From contig NZ_AP023189.1 of the NCBI RefSeq assembly GCF_012767755.2, positions 5,706,001 through 5,770,000 on the forward strand: a stretch of DNA of 64,000 nucleotides. The letters run 5' to 3'. The notes under the pieces were generated by a model. It had not been told where the DNA came from. It was given only the letters and a program-made list of their open reading frames with translations, and searched no databases. Position numbers and translations under genes: made by a program. This document shows, piece by piece, positions 8,405-19,199 of this stretch. Source of the DNA: Pseudomonas tohonis (GTDB lineage Bacteria > Pseudomonadota > Gammaproteobacteria > Pseudomonadales > Pseudomonadaceae). Position 1 is the stretch's first letter. Each line of letters begins with the position of its first letter.

Positions 8405-9108
8405 CCGATCACCTCGAGCCTGCGCAGCAGCGCCAAGCCCTCGGGACTGACCTCGGCGCCATAGGCGAGCACCTCCACCCCGGCGGCCTTGGCGTCGGCC
8501 AGGGCGGCAGCGTAGGCAGGGTCGATCTCCACCGCTGCGCGCACGGCGTCGATACCGGAAAGGTTGACGCAGTAGAACTGCACCGCGCGCATGCCCTGGC
8601 GCGCCAGCGCCGCCAGCTCGCGCAGGTGCTTGCTGCCACGCACGGTGACGGCGTCGGGGAAGGCCGCCACGGCGGTGCCGTCGAAGCCCAGGGTCACGCT
8701 CTTCACCTCCACGAACACCTCGCCGCTCGGGTAGTCCAGGCGGAAGTCGGCACGGCTGTTCTCCACGCCGTAGGCGACCTCGCGCTTGAGTGCGGTGAAG
8801 CCGGCCAGCTCGGGGATGAGCCCGGCACGCAGGGCCTCCTCGACCAGGGCGTTGGCCCGCGCGGTGTTCACGCAGGCCAGCCGGCCCTGGGGCGTCTCGG
8901 TGATTTCCCAGGTGCCGGGGAGCTTGCGCCTGGGATCGTTGGAGCGGCTGAACCATACCCGGCACCCTTCGCTCATGCAGTTGAGCATCGAGCCGGTGTT
9001 CGGGCAGTGGATGGTCAACAGCTCGCCGTCGAGGGTCTCGATGTCGGCGAGGAAGCGCTTGTAGCGGCGCAGCAGTCGGGCCTGCTCCAGGGGCGGGTCG
9101 AACCTCAT
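8401..9108 (-). CDS. sfsA: SfsA family DNA/RNA nuclease-like protein (sugar fermentation stimulation protein)
   Basis: 235 aa, the usual SfsA length. The N-terminal OB-like half contains [15 protein letters not shown], a family hallmark. The C-terminal half carries the PD-(D/E)xK-like core ([20 protein letters not shown], with the EVK around residue 135). SfsA was first linked to maltose metabolism in E. coli; its fold suggests nucleic-acid cleavage and its cellular role is uncertain. The ATG at 9106-9108 overlaps the upstream aminotransferase stop as ATGA, so it is translationally coupled to that gene. Confidence 0.9.
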   Translation of the reverse strand: MRFDPPLEQARLLRRYKRFLADIETLDGELLTIHCPNTGSMLNCMSEGCRVWFSRSNDPRRKLPGTWEITETPQGRLACVNTARANALVEEALRAGLIPELAGFTALKREVAYGVENSRADFRLDYPSGEVFVEVKSVTLGFDGTAVAAFPDAVTVRGSKHLRELAALARQGMRAVQFYCVNLSGIDAVRAAVEIDPAYAAALADAKAAGVEVLAYGAEVSPEGLALLRRLEVIG

Positions 9109-10286
9109 CCCGCCAGCGCCGCCCAGGTCTTCAGCCCGCGGGCGATGCGCTGCACCGCTTCCTCCAGGCGCGGCAGGCTCTGGGTGTAGGCGAAGCGCAC
9201 GTGCTGGTTGGCCAGGTGGCGCCCGAAATCCAGGCCGGGGGTGAAGGCCACGTGCTCGGTCTCGATGAAGTGCCGGCAGAAGGCGTAGGCGTCCTGGGTG
9301 AAGGCAGAAACATCCGCATATAAATAGAAGGCACCTTCGGGCTCGACGGCGATGCGGAAGCCGAGCTCGCGCAGGGCCGGCAGCAGGTAGTCGCGACGGC
9401 GGGCGAACTCGGTGCGGCGCTCCTCGAGTATCGCCAGGGTGTCGGGCTCGAAGCAGGCCAGCGCGGCGTGCTGGGCCATGGAGGGGGCGCTGATGTAGAG
9501 GTTCTGCGCAAGCTTCTCCAGCTCGGGCACCGCATCACGGGGCGCCACCAGCCAGCCGAGGCGCCAGCCGGTCATGCCGAAGTACTTGGAGAAGCTGTTG
9601 AGCACGAAGGCGTCGTCATCCACCTCCAGCACGCTGGCGGCATCCACGCCGTAGGTGAGGCCGTGGTAGATCTCGTCGACCACCAGGTGGCCACCTTTGG
9701 CCTTCAGCGCGGCGGAGAGGCCGGCCAGCTCGTCACGGCCCAGCAGCGTGCCGGTGGGGTTGGCGGGCGAGGCGACCAGCGCCCCCACGCTGTCGCCATC
9801 CCAGTAGCGTTCCACCAGGTTCGGCGTGAGCTGGTAGCGGCTCTCGGGGCCGACCGGCACCAGTTGCGCGGCGCCCTCGACCAGGCGCAGGAAGTGGCGG
9901 TTGCAGGGGTAGCCCGGGTCGGCGAGCAGCCAGTGGCGGCCCGGGTCGACCAGCAGGCTGGCGGCCAGCAACAAAGCGCCCGAACCGCCGGGAGTAATCA
10001 GGATGCGTTCGGGGTCGATATCCAGGTCGTAGCGATCGCCGTAGAACCCGGAGATGGCACTGCGCAGCTGGGGCAGGCCGCGCGCGGCCGTATAGCGCGT
10101 GTGGCCGGCGGCCAGGGCGGCCTGCCCGGCCTGGACGATGGGGGCGGCGGTGCTGAAGTCCGGCTCGCCGATCTCCAGGTGGATGACGTCGTGCCCCTGC
10201 GCCTGCAACTCGTTGGCGCGGGCCAGCAGGGCCATCACGTGGAAGGGTTCTATGGCACGGCTGCGTGCACTGTATGACTGGGCCAT
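9105..10286 (-). CDS. Class I/II PLP-dependent aminotransferase
   Basis: 393 aa fold-type I aminotransferase. The pyridoxal-phosphate lysine is in [17 protein letters not shown] (about residue 235), and the upstream [23 protein letters not shown] and VVDEIYHGL motifs are intact. It resembles aspartate/alanine-type aminotransferases, but the substrate cannot be read from sequence. The start [15 protein letters not shown] at 10286 is chosen because it is the first methionine matching the family N-terminus; the open frame extends further upstream without homology. It is the first gene of a two-gene unit with sfsA and is divergent from dksA. Confidence 0.88.
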   Translation of the reverse strand: MAQSYSARSRAIEPFHVMALLARANELQAQGHDVIHLEIGEPDFSTAAPIVQAGQAALAAGHTRYTAARGLPQLRSAISGFYGDRYDLDIDPERILITPGGSGALLLAASLLVDPGRHWLLADPGYPCNRHFLRLVEGAAQLVPVGPESRYQLTPNLVERYWDGDSVGALVASPANPTGTLLGRDELAGLSAALKAKGGHLVVDEIYHGLTYGVDAASVLEVDDDAFVLNSFSKYFGMTGWRLGWLVAPRDAVPELEKLAQNLYISAPSMAQHAALACFEPDTLAILEERRTEFARRRDYLLPALRELGFRIAVEPEGAFYLYADVSAFTQDAYAFCRHFIETEHVAFTPGLDFGRHLANQHVRFAYTQSLPRLEEAVQRIARGLKTWAALAG

Positions 10287-10478
10287 CGGCCTTCCTTTAT
10301 TAACGCAAAGAGCGGATTCTACCGAATGGTCCGGGAAGGCTGCAGCAACCACGATAACTGGGAGTAGCGTGCCCGGAGTCGATCTGGTAAGTTCGCCCGC
10401 TTGCAGTCGCAGGGCCGGGTTACCGGCGATGGACCAGAACCTGCGCAATGGATTAGAGAAAGTGAGAGGCGGCCATTC

Positions 10479-10922
10479 ATGCCCACCAAAGCAAAGCAAC
10501 AGAGCAGCCAACTGATCCGTGGTTTCGAGCCTTACCAGGAAACCAAGGGTGAGGAGTACATGAGCGATCGCATGCGCGCTCACTTCACCAGCATCCTCAA
10601 CAAGTGGAAGCTCGAACTGATGGAGGAAGTGGATCGTACCGTGCACCACATGCAGGACGAAGCCGCCAACTTCCCCGACCCGGCCGACCGCGCCAGCCAG
10701 GAAGAAGAGTTCAGCCTGGAACTGCGTGCACGCGATCGCGAGCGCAAGCTGATCAAGAAGATCGACGAGACCCTGCAACTGATCGAAGACAACGACTACG
10801 GCTGGTGCGACTCCTGCGGCGTCGAGATCGGTATCCGTCGTCTCGAGGCACGCCCCACCGCCACGCTCTGCATCGACTGCAAGACGCTGGCGGAGATCAA
10901 GGAAAAGCAACTCGGTTCCTGA
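10479..10922 (+). CDS. dksA: DksA, RNA polymerase-binding transcription factor
   Basis: 147 aa. DksA enters the RNA polymerase secondary channel and, with ppGpp, represses rRNA promoters and activates amino-acid genes. Two long helices form a coiled coil whose tip carries DPADRASQEEE (about residues 67-77), matching the acidic tip of the E. coli protein. The zinc finger has all four cysteines (CDSC ... CIDC near the C-terminus), so this is the cysteine-rich DksA and not a zinc-free paralogue. The ATG at 10479 aligns with the family and follows GAGAGGCGG. A strong terminator follows the stop. Confidence 0.96.
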   Translation: MPTKAKQQSSQLIRGFEPYQETKGEEYMSDRMRAHFTSILNKWKLELMEEVDRTVHHMQDEAANFPDPADRASQEEEFSLELRARDRERKLIKKIDETLQLIEDNDYGWCDSCGVEIGIRRLEARPTATLCIDCKTLAEIKEKQLGS

Positions 10923-10929
10923 TCCCAGA

Positions 10930-10953
10930 ACGGGGCGCTACGGCGCCCCGTTT
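10930..10953 (+). terminator. Rho-independent terminator after dksA
   Basis: A 9-bp GC-rich inverted repeat (10930-10938 / 10943-10951) with a 4-base loop is followed by a T-rich run (TTCGTTTC). It starts 7 bases after the dksA stop. Confidence 0.8.
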
Positions 10954-10976
10954 CGTTTCTGCAGGCCCGCATTCCA

Positions 10977-11864
10977 ATGAGTTCTCCCACCTACATCGGC
11001 CGCTTCGCCCCGACGCCCAGCGGCTTTCTGCATTTCGGCTCCCTCGTCGCCGCCCTCGCCTCCTACCTCGATGCCCGCTCGGTCGGTGGCCGCTGGCTGC
11101 TGCGCATGGAGGACCTCGACCCGCCGCGCGAGGTACCCGGCGCCCAGGACGCGATCCTGCGCACCCTGGAAACCTACGGCTTCGAGTGGGACGGGGAATG
11201 CGTGCGCCAAAGCGATCGCCACGATGCCTACGCCCAGGTGCTCGACCGCCTCTTCGACCAGGGCCTGGCCTACGCCTGCACCTGTTCGCGCAAGCAGCTC
11301 GAAGGCCACCAGGGGGTCTACCCCGGTTTCTGCCGCAATGCGCTGCACCCCCGGCATGACGCCGCGATCCGCCTGCGCGTGCCGGAGCTGATCTACGGTT
11401 TCACCGACCGCGTGCAGGGCGAGTTCCGCCAGCACCTGGGGCGCGAGGTGGGCGACTTCGTCATCCGCCGTCGCGATGGGCTCTACGCCTACCAGCTGGC
11501 CGTGGTGCTGGATGACGCCTGGCAAGGCATGACCGATGTGGTGCGCGGCGCCGACCTGCTCGACTCCACGCCGCGTCAGCTCTACCTGCAGGAACTGCTG
11601 GGGCTGCCGCAGCCGCGCTACCTGCACGTGCCGCTGATCATCCAGCCCGACGGGCACAAGCTGGGCAAGTCCTACCGTTCCCCGCCGCTGCCAGCCGACC
11701 AGGCCGGCCCGCTGCTCGACCGCGCCCTGCGTGCACTCGGCCAGCGCCCACCGGCGCAACTCGCCGACGCCACCCCGCGCGTGGTGCTCGACTGGGGCAT
11801 CGCCAACTGGGATGCGACGCGCATCCCCGGCAGCCGCACACTGGCCGAAGCGCAGCTGCGCTAG
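10977..11864 (+). CDS. gluQ: Glutamyl-Q tRNA(Asp) synthetase
   Basis: 295 aa. GluQRS is a truncated glutamyl-tRNA synthetase catalytic core that attaches glutamate to the queuosine base in tRNA-Asp and lacks the anticodon-binding domain. The HIGH-class motif is PSGFLHFGSLVAAL (residues 14-27) and the KMSKS counterpart is KLGKSYRS. A zinc site is suggested by CTCSRKQ with a later Cys in YPGFCRNA. Its position directly after dksA is the conserved dksA-gluQ pair, in which read-through past the dksA terminator is known in other proteobacteria. Confidence 0.95.
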   Translation: MSSPTYIGRFAPTPSGFLHFGSLVAALASYLDARSVGGRWLLRMEDLDPPREVPGAQDAILRTLETYGFEWDGECVRQSDRHDAYAQVLDRLFDQGLAYACTCSRKQLEGHQGVYPGFCRNALHPRHDAAIRLRVPELIYGFTDRVQGEFRQHLGREVGDFVIRRRDGLYAYQLAVVLDDAWQGMTDVVRGADLLDSTPRQLYLQELLGLPQPRYLHVPLIIQPDGHKLGKSYRSPPLPADQAGPLLDRALRALGQRPPAQLADATPRVVLDWGIANWDATRIPGSRTLAEAQLR

Positions 11865-11935
11865 GGGCCATCTCTCCCCTCGCACCCGCACCGGTCATTC
11901 GCTACCATCGCCGCACTCCCGATGCGAGATGCGGC

Positions 11936-12112
11936 ATGTATATCTACCGACTGGTTCTGCTCCTGGTGGTGGGGATCTATCTGTTTTCCCCGGCCATCAT
12001 GGACTGGTGGATCGACCCCAATGGGGCCTGGTACCGCCCCTACCTGCTCTGGCTGATCCTGATCGTGGTCACTTTCATCCTCCAGAGCCAACGCGATGCT
12101 GACGAGCTTTAG
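11936..12112 (+). CDS. cbrX: CbrX, small inner-membrane protein overlapping cbrA
   Basis: 58 aa. The sequence is mostly two hydrophobic segments (about residues 4-22 and 35-50) separated by WWIDPNGAWYRP, ending in a polar tail QSQRDADEL. Its TAG at 12110-12112 lies inside cbrA, giving a 17-base overlap with the cbrA ATG at 12096. This matches CbrX described upstream of cbrA in P. putida, where translation of cbrX is coupled to that of cbrA. ATG 11936 follows GAGATG. It is easily missed by gene finders because of its size. Confidence 0.85.
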   Translation: MYIYRLVLLLVVGIYLFSPAIMDWWIDPNGAWYRPYLLWLILIVVTFILQSQRDADEL

Positions 12113-15050
12113 CCTGAGCCAGCTGATCCTCATCAGCGCGGCTTACCTGTTCACCCTGTTCGGCGTCGCCTGGCTCAGCGACCGCGGCTTCGTGCCTCGG
12201 CGCATCGTCCGCCACCCGCTGACCTACACCCTGTCGCTGGGTGTCTACGCCAGCGCCTGGGCCTTCTATGGCACGGTCGGGCTGGCCTACCAGTACGGCT
12301 ACGGCTTCCTCGCCAGCTACCTGGGCATTTCCGGCGCCTTTCTCCTCGCGCCGGTGCTGCTCTACCCCATCCTGCGCATCACCCGCACCTACCAGCTGTC
12401 CTCGCTGGCGGACCTCTTCGCCTTCCGCTTCCGCAGCACCTGGGCCGGCTCGCTGACCACGCTGTTCATGCTCGTGGGCGTGCTGCCGCTGCTGGCGCTG
12501 CAGATCCAGGCGGTGGCGGACTCCATCGGCATCCTCACCCGCGAGCCGGTGCACGACCGCGTGGCCCTGGGCTTCTGCGCACTGATCACGCTGTTCACCA
12601 TCCTCTTCGGCGCGCGCCACATCGCCACCCGGGAGAAGCACGAGGGCCTGGTGTTCGCCATCGCCTTCGAGTCGCTGGTCAAGCTCACCGCCCTGGGGGG
12701 CATCGGCCTCTATGCGCTCTATGGCGTGTTCGGCGGCCCCCATGAGCTGGAGCTGTGGCTGCTGCAGAACCAGGCGGCGCTCTCCACCCTGCACACCCCG
12801 CTGCAGGAGGGACCGTGGCGCACGCTGCTGCTGGTGTTCTTCGCCTCGGCCATCGTGATGCCGCACATGTACCACATGACCTTCACCGAGAACCTCAACC
12901 CCCGCGCCATGGTCAGCGCCAGCTGGGGCCTGCCGCTGTTCCTGCTGCTGATGAGCCTGGCGGTGCCGCTGATCCTGTGGGCCGGCCTCAAGCTCGGCGC
13001 CACCACCAACCCGGAATACTTCACCCTGGGCCTGGGCATCGCCGTGAACAGCGACGCCCTGGCCCTGCTCGCCTATGTCGGCGGGCTGTCGGCGGCCAGC
13101 GGCCTGATCATCGTGCTGACCCTGGCGCTGTCGGGCATGGCGCTGAACCACCTGGTGCTGCCGCTGTACCAGCCGCCGTCGGAAGGCAACATCTACCGCT
13201 GGCTGAAATGGACGCGCCGGGCGCTGATCGTCGCCATCATCATGGCCGGCTACGGCTTCTATCTGTTGCTGGGCGCCGAGCAGGATCTTTCCAACCTGGG
13301 CATCGTCGCCTTCGTCGCCACCCTGCAGTTCCTTCCCGGCGCGCTGTCGGTCCTCTACTGGCCGACCGCCAACAGCCGCGGCTTCATCGCCGGCCTGCTG
13401 GCGGGCATCGGCGTCTGGCTGTTCAGCATGCTGCTGCCGCTGGTGGGCAACCTGCAGGGCATCTACCTGCCGCTGTTCAACGCCATCTACGTGCTCGACG
13501 ACACCAGCTGGCACATCGCAGCGATCGCCTCCCTGGCGGCCAACGTGCTGGTCTTCACCCTGGTCTCGCTGTTCACCGACGCCAGCGCCGAGGAACGCGG
13601 CGCCGCCGAAGCCTGCGCGGTGGACAACGTGCGCCGCCCGCAGCGCCGCGAACTGGTGGCCGGCTCGCCCCAGGAGTTCTCCGCGCAACTGGCCAAGCCG
13701 CTGGGCGCGAAGACCGCACAGAAGGAAGTGGAGCAGGCCCTGCGCGACCTGCACCTGCCCTTCGACGAACGCCGCCCCTATGCGCTGCGCCGCCTGCGCG
13801 ACCGCATCGAAGCCAACCTTTCCGGGTTGATGGGGCCGAGCGTGGCCCAGGACATGGTGGAGACCTTCCTGCCGTACAAGTCCGGCAGCGAAAGCTATGT
13901 CACCGAAGACATCCACTTCATCGAGAGCCGCCTGGAGGACTACCACTCCCGCCTCACCGGCCTGGCCGCCGAGCTGGACGCCCTGCGCCGCTACCACCGC
14001 CAGACCCTGCAGGAACTGCCGATGGGCGTGTGCTCGCTGGCCAAGGACCAAGAAATCCTCATGTGGAACCGCGCCATGGAGGAACTCACCGAGATCCCCG
14101 CCCAGCGCGTGGTCGGCTCGCGCCTCTCGGCCATCGCCGAACCCTGGAAGGGCCTGCTGGAAAGCTTCATCAACCTGCCCGACGAACACCTGCACAAGCA
14201 GCGCCTGCAACTGGAAGGCCAGGCACGCTCGCTGAACCTGCACAAGGCCGCCATCGACGAGCCCCTCGCCCCGGGTAACACCGGCCTGGTACTGCTGGTG
14301 GAAGACGTTACCGACACCCAGTTGCTGGAAGACAAGCTGGTGCACTCCGAACGCCTGGCCTCCATCGGCCGCCTCGCCGCCGGTGTCGCCCACGAGATCG
14401 GCAACCCCATCACCGGCATCGCCTGCCTGGCGCAGAACCTGCGCGAGGAGCGCGAGGGCGACGGCGAGCTGACCGAGATCAGCAGCCAGATCCTGGAGCA
14501 GACCAAGCGCGTGTCGCGCATCGTCCAGTCGCTGATGAGCTTCGCCCACGCCGGCGGCCGCCAGCAGGCCACCGAGCCGGTGTGCCTGGCCGACGTGACC
14601 CAGGACGCCATCGGCCTGCTGTCGCTGAACAAGCGCAGCGTCGATGTGGAGTTCTTCAACCTGTGCGATCCGGAGCACGTCGCCGAGGGCGATCCGCAAC
14701 GCCTCGCCCAGGTACTGATCAACCTGCTGTCCAACGCCCGGGATGCATCACCGCCCGGCAGCGCGATACGCGTGCGGAGCGAAATCTCCGATCACGCGGT
14801 CGACCTTGTGGTGGAGGACGAAGGAAGCGGGATTCCCAAGGCGATCATGGACCGCCTGTTCGAACCCTTCTTCACCACCAAGGACCCGGGCAAGGGGACC
14901 GGCCTGGGCCTCGCGCTGGTCTATTCGATCGTGGAAGAGCATTATGGCCACATCACCATCGAAAGCCCGGCCGACCCCGAGCAACAGCGCGGCACCCGAA
15001 TCCGGGTGACGTTGCCACGATTTGTCGAAGCGACGTCCGCTGTGATCTGA
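12096..15050 (+). CDS. cbrA: CbrA, transporter-domain sensor histidine kinase
   Basis: 984 aa. The N-terminal half (about residues 5-500) is a sodium:solute-symporter-like domain with about 13 membrane segments. A linker (STAC-like) and a PAS domain (about 620-730) follow, then HisKA with the phospho-acceptor His766 in [12 protein letters not shown] and HATPase_c ([29 protein letters not shown]). CbrA works with CbrB to balance carbon and nitrogen use and can transport histidine in P. putida. It starts inside cbrX and ends 23 bases before cbrB. All catalytic boxes are intact. Confidence 0.96.
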   Translation: MLTSFSLSQLILISAAYLFTLFGVAWLSDRGFVPRRIVRHPLTYTLSLGVYASAWAFYGTVGLAYQYGYGFLASYLGISGAFLLAPVLLYPILRITRTYQLSSLADLFAFRFRSTWAGSLTTLFMLVGVLPLLALQIQAVADSIGILTREPVHDRVALGFCALITLFTILFGARHIATREKHEGLVFAIAFESLVKLTALGGIGLYALYGVFGGPHELELWLLQNQAALSTLHTPLQEGPWRTLLLVFFASAIVMPHMYHMTFTENLNPRAMVSASWGLPLFLLLMSLAVPLILWAGLKLGATTNPEYFTLGLGIAVNSDALALLAYVGGLSAASGLIIVLTLALSGMALNHLVLPLYQPPSEGNIYRWLKWTRRALIVAIIMAGYGFYLLLGAEQDLSNLGIVAFVATLQFLPGALSVLYWPTANSRGFIAGLLAGIGVWLFSMLLPLVGNLQGIYLPLFNAIYVLDDTSWHIAAIASLAANVLVFTLVSLFTDASAEERGAAEACAVDNVRRPQRRELVAGSPQEFSAQLAKPLGAKTAQKEVEQALRDLHLPFDERRPYALRRLRDRIEANLSGLMGPSVAQDMVETFLPYKSGSESYVTEDIHFIESRLEDYHSRLTGLAAELDALRRYHRQTLQELPMGVCSLAKDQEILMWNRAMEELTEIPAQRVVGSRLSAIAEPWKGLLESFINLPDEHLHKQRLQLEGQARSLNLHKAAIDEPLAPGNTGLVLLVEDVTDTQLLEDKLVHSERLASIGRLAAGVAHEIGNPITGIACLAQNLREEREGDGELTEISSQILEQTKRVSRIVQSLMSFAHAGGRQQATEPVCLADVTQDAIGLLSLNKRSVDVEFFNLCDPEHVAEGDPQRLAQVLINLLSNARDASPPGSAIRVRSEISDHAVDLVVEDEGSGIPKAIMDRLFEPFFTTKDPGKGTGLGLALVYSIVEEHYGHITIESPADPEQQRGTRIRVTLPRFVEATSAVI

Positions 15051-15073
15051 GACCGTCGAGAGAGCTGAATTTA

Positions 15074-16498
<1,425 letters not shown>

Positions 16499-16541
16499 GG
16501 CGCGAGCCCGGTGACAGAGCGGTGCGGACGGAGTTCCCCGC

Positions 16542-16571
16542 TTTGTTACCGCGTTAATCTCTCGTAACAAA
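16542..16571 (+). promoter_or_regulatory. Inverted repeat upstream of crcZ, candidate CbrB enhancer site
   Basis: TTTGTTAC (16542-16549) and GTAACAAA (16564-16571) form a perfect 8-bp inverted repeat with a 14-base spacer; a third GTAAC lies at 16586-16590. They lie about 100-150 bases before the crcZ start, the usual distance for a sigma54 enhancer. CbrB is known to bind GTTAC/GTAAC-type subsites upstream of crcZ in other pseudomonads. Confidence 0.65.
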
Positions 16572-16607
16572 AGCCGGGTCTTAAGGTAACGAAAGCCCGG
16601 CTTTTTT
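16571..16607 (+). terminator. Rho-independent terminator after cbrB
   Basis: AAGCCGGG (16571-16578) pairs with CCCGGCTT (16596-16603) and is followed by TTTT. The loop is 17 bases and contains one of the GTAAC elements, so terminator and candidate CbrB site overlap. Confidence 0.7.
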
Positions 16608-16668
16608 GTACCCGCCCGCCAACCCCGAATCGCCGCAAACCTTTGATTTACAAGGAATCACAAAAGTT

Positions 16669-16682
16669 GGCACGGCATCTGC
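16669..16682 (+). promoter_or_regulatory. Sigma54 promoter of crcZ
   Basis: TTGGCACGGCATCTGCTT carries GG at 16669-16670 and GC at 16681-16682 with exactly 10 bases between, the -24/-12 signature of sigma54 RNA polymerase. The predicted start is near 16693, where the sequence GCACAACAACAATAAC matches the remembered 5' end of CrcZ from P. aeruginosa. Confidence 0.85.
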
Positions 16683-16692
16683 TTTATCTCTG

Positions 16693-17066
16693 GCACAACA
16701 ACAATAACAAACGTGTAACCCCACAATAAGAACAAGACGTACCGACTCCAGCACAACAAAAACAAAACCGCGGAGGCGCAGCTAACTGATTCTTTTGGAG
16801 AGGAGTTGCCTTTGGGGCTCGCCCCACGACCAGGCTGAGAACAATAAAACTGTCATGAGACAGCGCCTGAACTGGTTGGATCACGGAATGATCATGGCAC
16901 CGTCAGCGTCCAAAGCAATCCGTTTGCTATTGACCCTCGATTCGAGGGCATTTCCAGAGGCCACGAACCTGCTGGAACGGGTCGAACAACAAAAACACCA
17001 AGCCCGACACAACAATAAAAACAAAGCACGCACCAATTTGGGGGGGAGCTTCGGCTCCCCCAGTAG
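16693..17066 (+). ncRNA. crcZ: CrcZ small RNA (Hfq/Crc sequestering RNA)
   Basis: About 375 nt between cbrB and pcnB. CrcZ binds Hfq/Crc through A-rich motifs (AANAANAA) and so relieves carbon catabolite repression. Six such clusters are visible: 16697-16710, 16725-16736, 16755-16767, 16840-16849, 16985-16996 and 17011-17025. The 5' end is set by the sigma54 promoter and the 3' end by a strong hairpin at 17042-17061. It is slightly shorter than the roughly 400 nt of the P. aeruginosa RNA. The region has no credible protein gene and is far richer in A than its surroundings. Confidence 0.92.
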
Positions 17067-17070
17067 CTTT
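17042..17070 (+). terminator. CrcZ terminator hairpin
   Basis: GGGGGAGC (17042-17049), UUCG tetraloop, GCTCCCCC (17054-17061). The T-tract is poor (only a CTTTG shortly after), but the stem is perfect and the UUCG loop is exceptionally stable. Confidence 0.75.
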
Positions 17071-17090
17071 GACACACCCCCGCCGCTTCC

Positions 17091-17119
17091 TTCACCATCT
17101 CCCGACCCAGTGCTAGAAT
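17091..17119 (+). promoter_or_regulatory. Candidate sigma70 promoter of pcnB
   Basis: TTCACC (17091-17096), a 17-base spacer and TAGAAT (17114-17119). It lies after the CrcZ terminator and would give a leader of about 55 bases to the pcnB ATG. Confidence 0.55.
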
Positions 17120-17180
17120 CCGCGTCCATCGTGCGGTCTTGTCCAATTCTGGCCGTCCATTCCGCAAAACAGTGCATCCC

Positions 17181-18581
17181 ATGCTGAAGAAGCTGATCCA
17201 GTCTTTTCGCTCTCCCCTGCGCCGCTCCCAGCATCCCCGCAGCACACCCGAAGTATTGAGCAATCGCCAGCACTCGCTGGAACGTGCGGATATCAGTCGC
17301 AATGCCGTCAATGTGGTCGAGCGCCTGCAGAAGGCCGGCTACCAGGCCTACCTGGTCGGTGGCTGCGTGCGCGACCTGCTGCTGAACCTGGAGCCCAAGG
17401 ACTTCGACGTGGCCACCAGCGCCACGCCCGAACAGGTCCGCGCCGAATTCCGCAACGCCCGGGTCATCGGCCGTCGCTTCAAGCTGGTCCACGTGCATTT
17501 CGGCCGCGAGATCATCGAGACCGCGACCTTCCGTGCCAATCACCCCCAGGGTGCCGACGAGGAAGACAGCAACCAGTCCTCGCGCAACGAGAGCGGCCGC
17601 ATCCTGCGGGACAACGTCTACGGCAACCAGGAAGAAGACGCGCAGCGCCGCGACTTCACCATGAACGCCCTCTACTACGACCCGGTCACCGAGCGCATCC
17701 TCGACTACGCCCACGGCGTGCACGACATCCGCAACCGCCTGATCCGCCTGATCGGCGACCCCGAGCAGCGCTACCTCGAAGACCCGGTGCGCATGCTTCG
17801 CGCCGTGCGCTTCGCCGCCAAGCTCGACTTCGAGATCGAGAAACACAGCGCCGCCCCCATCCGCCGCCTGGCGCCGATGCTGCGCGACATCCCGTCTGCG
17901 CGCCTGTTCGACGAGATCCTCAAGCTGTTCCTCGGCGGCAAGGCCGAGCGCACCTTCGAACTGCTGCTGGAATACGACCTGTTCGCCCCGCTGTTCCCGG
18001 CCGCTGCGGCGTCCCTGGAACGCGACCCTGAATACGCCGGCGCCCTGATCCGCCAAGCCCTGGCCAACACCGACGAGCGCATTCGCCTGGGCAAGCCGGT
18101 CACCCCCGCCTTCCTCTTCGCCGCGCTGCTCTGGCCGGCCCTGCCCATCCGTGCGGCCCTGCTGCAGGAAAAGGGCATGCCGCCGATCCCGGCCATCCAG
18201 GAAGCGGCCCACGGGCTGATCCTCGAGCAGTGCCAGCGCACCGCCATTCCCAAGCGCTTCACCATCCCGATCCGCGAGATCTGGGACATGCAGGAGCGCC
18301 TGCCGCGCCGCAGCGGCAAGCGCGCCGACCTGCTGCTGGAGAACCCGCGCTTCCGCGCCGGCTACGACTTCCTCCTGCTGCGCGAAAGCGCGGGCGAGGA
18401 AACCGACGGCCTGGGCGACTGGTGGACCGACTACCAGGACGCCAGCGACAGCGAGCGCCGCGCCATGATCCGCGACCTCAGCAGCAAGGACGATGGCGGC
18501 GGTGCACCGCGCAAGCGTCGTCGTGGCGGCAGCCGCCGCAAGCGCGGCCCGCGTGAAGGTTCGGCTCCCGCCAGCGAGTGA
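17181..18581 (+). CDS. pcnB: Poly(A) polymerase I
   Basis: 466 aa. Adds 3' poly(A) tails that promote RNA decay. The class II nucleotidyltransferase core has YLVGGCVRDLLL and KDFDVATSA (catalytic carboxylates, about residues 55-80), then RDFTMNALYYDP and the RNA-binding helical region with EDPVRMLRAVRFAAKL. The C-terminus is a basic tail rich in Arg and Lys (KRRRGGSRRKRGPRE). ATG 17181 (MLKKLIQSFRSPLRR) is chosen because it aligns with known PcnB N-termini; a TTG at 17139 is in frame but has no homology. Neither start has a strong Shine-Dalgarno. It is translationally linked to folK. Confidence 0.94.
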   Translation: MLKKLIQSFRSPLRRSQHPRSTPEVLSNRQHSLERADISRNAVNVVERLQKAGYQAYLVGGCVRDLLLNLEPKDFDVATSATPEQVRAEFRNARVIGRRFKLVHVHFGREIIETATFRANHPQGADEEDSNQSSRNESGRILRDNVYGNQEEDAQRRDFTMNALYYDPVTERILDYAHGVHDIRNRLIRLIGDPEQRYLEDPVRMLRAVRFAAKLDFEIEKHSAAPIRRLAPMLRDIPSARLFDEILKLFLGGKAERTFELLLEYDLFAPLFPAAAASLERDPEYAGALIRQALANTDERIRLGKPVTPAFLFAALLWPALPIRAALLQEKGMPPIPAIQEAAHGLILEQCQRTAIPKRFTIPIREIWDMQERLPRRSGKRADLLLENPRFRAGYDFLLLRESAGEETDGLGDWWTDYQDASDSERRAMIRDLSSKDDGGGAPRKRRRGGSRRKRGPREGSAPASE

Positions 18582-19096
18582 TGATGGAACGCATCTATAT
18601 AGGGCTCGGCAGCAACCTCGCCGAGCCTGCCGCGCAACTGGCCAGCGCCCTGCAGGCCATGGCCGCGCTGCCTCGCACCCGCCTGGCTGCCGTCTCCTCG
18701 CTCTATGCGAGCGACCCGCTCGGCCCGCCCGGGCAACCCCGCTACGCCAACGCCGTGGCCGCCCTGGACTCCGAACTCGCCCCCCTGGAACTGCTCGACG
18801 GCCTGCAGGCGATCGAACTCGCCCAGGGCCGTGTGCGCAAGGACGAGCGCTGGGCCCCACGCACCCTCGACCTGGACATCCTGCTGTTCGGCGAGCACGC
18901 GATCGACCTGCCGCGCCTGCAGGTCCCGCACTACCACATGCACGCCCGCGCCTTCGTCCTCTATCCCCTCGCGGAGATAGCCGGAGACGACCTCAGGCTG
19001 CCGGACGGCCGTGCCCTGCGGGCCCTTCTCGATGCCTGTCCCTTCGAGGGGCTGGAGGTCGCGGGGGCCCTTCCGGGCATGGCGGTAACGCCGTAA
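18581..19096 (+). CDS. folK: HPPK, 2-amino-4-hydroxy-6-hydroxymethyldihydropteridine pyrophosphokinase
   Basis: 171 aa from this start. It transfers pyrophosphate from ATP to 6-hydroxymethyl-dihydropterin, the step before FolP (encoded at about 50-51 kb in this window). Hallmarks are YIGLGSNL at the N-terminus and [13 protein letters not shown] (about residues 88-100), which holds the magnesium-binding aspartates. The stop of pcnB and the start overlap (TGATGATG); ATG at 18581 or 18584 are both possible, and 18584 would remove one methionine. Next come the pantothenate genes after 103 bases. Confidence 0.93.
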   Translation: MMERIYIGLGSNLAEPAAQLASALQAMAALPRTRLAAVSSLYASDPLGPPGQPRYANAVAALDSELAPLELLDGLQAIELAQGRVRKDERWAPRTLDLDILLFGEHAIDLPRLQVPHYHMHARAFVLYPLAEIAGDDLRLPDGRALRALLDACPFEGLEVAGALPGMAVTP

Positions 19097-19199
19097 CAGA
19101 TCGGTAACACCTGCAATTGACACCATGCCCCACCATCGGGACTATAAGCGTCCCGTTGCCCCGTGCCGGTGCAGAATCGGTACCGATGAGGACGTTTTC

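Noticed and set aside
12075..14699. Open frame of 874 codons on the minus strand
   Set aside because: It is antisense to cbrA, with compositional bias and no domain.
17139..17180. Upstream TTG start for pcnB
   Set aside because: Adds 14 residues without similarity to PcnB and has no Shine-Dalgarno; ATG 17181 aligns with the family.
16499..17180. A CRISPR-like array of A-rich repeats
   Set aside because: The repeated words are short CA motifs of CrcZ with irregular spacing; there are no uniform repeats and spacers or cas genes.
16795..17187. 130-codon open frame over crcZ
   Set aside because: It covers the sRNA and its A-rich motifs, and the translation has no protein-like features.
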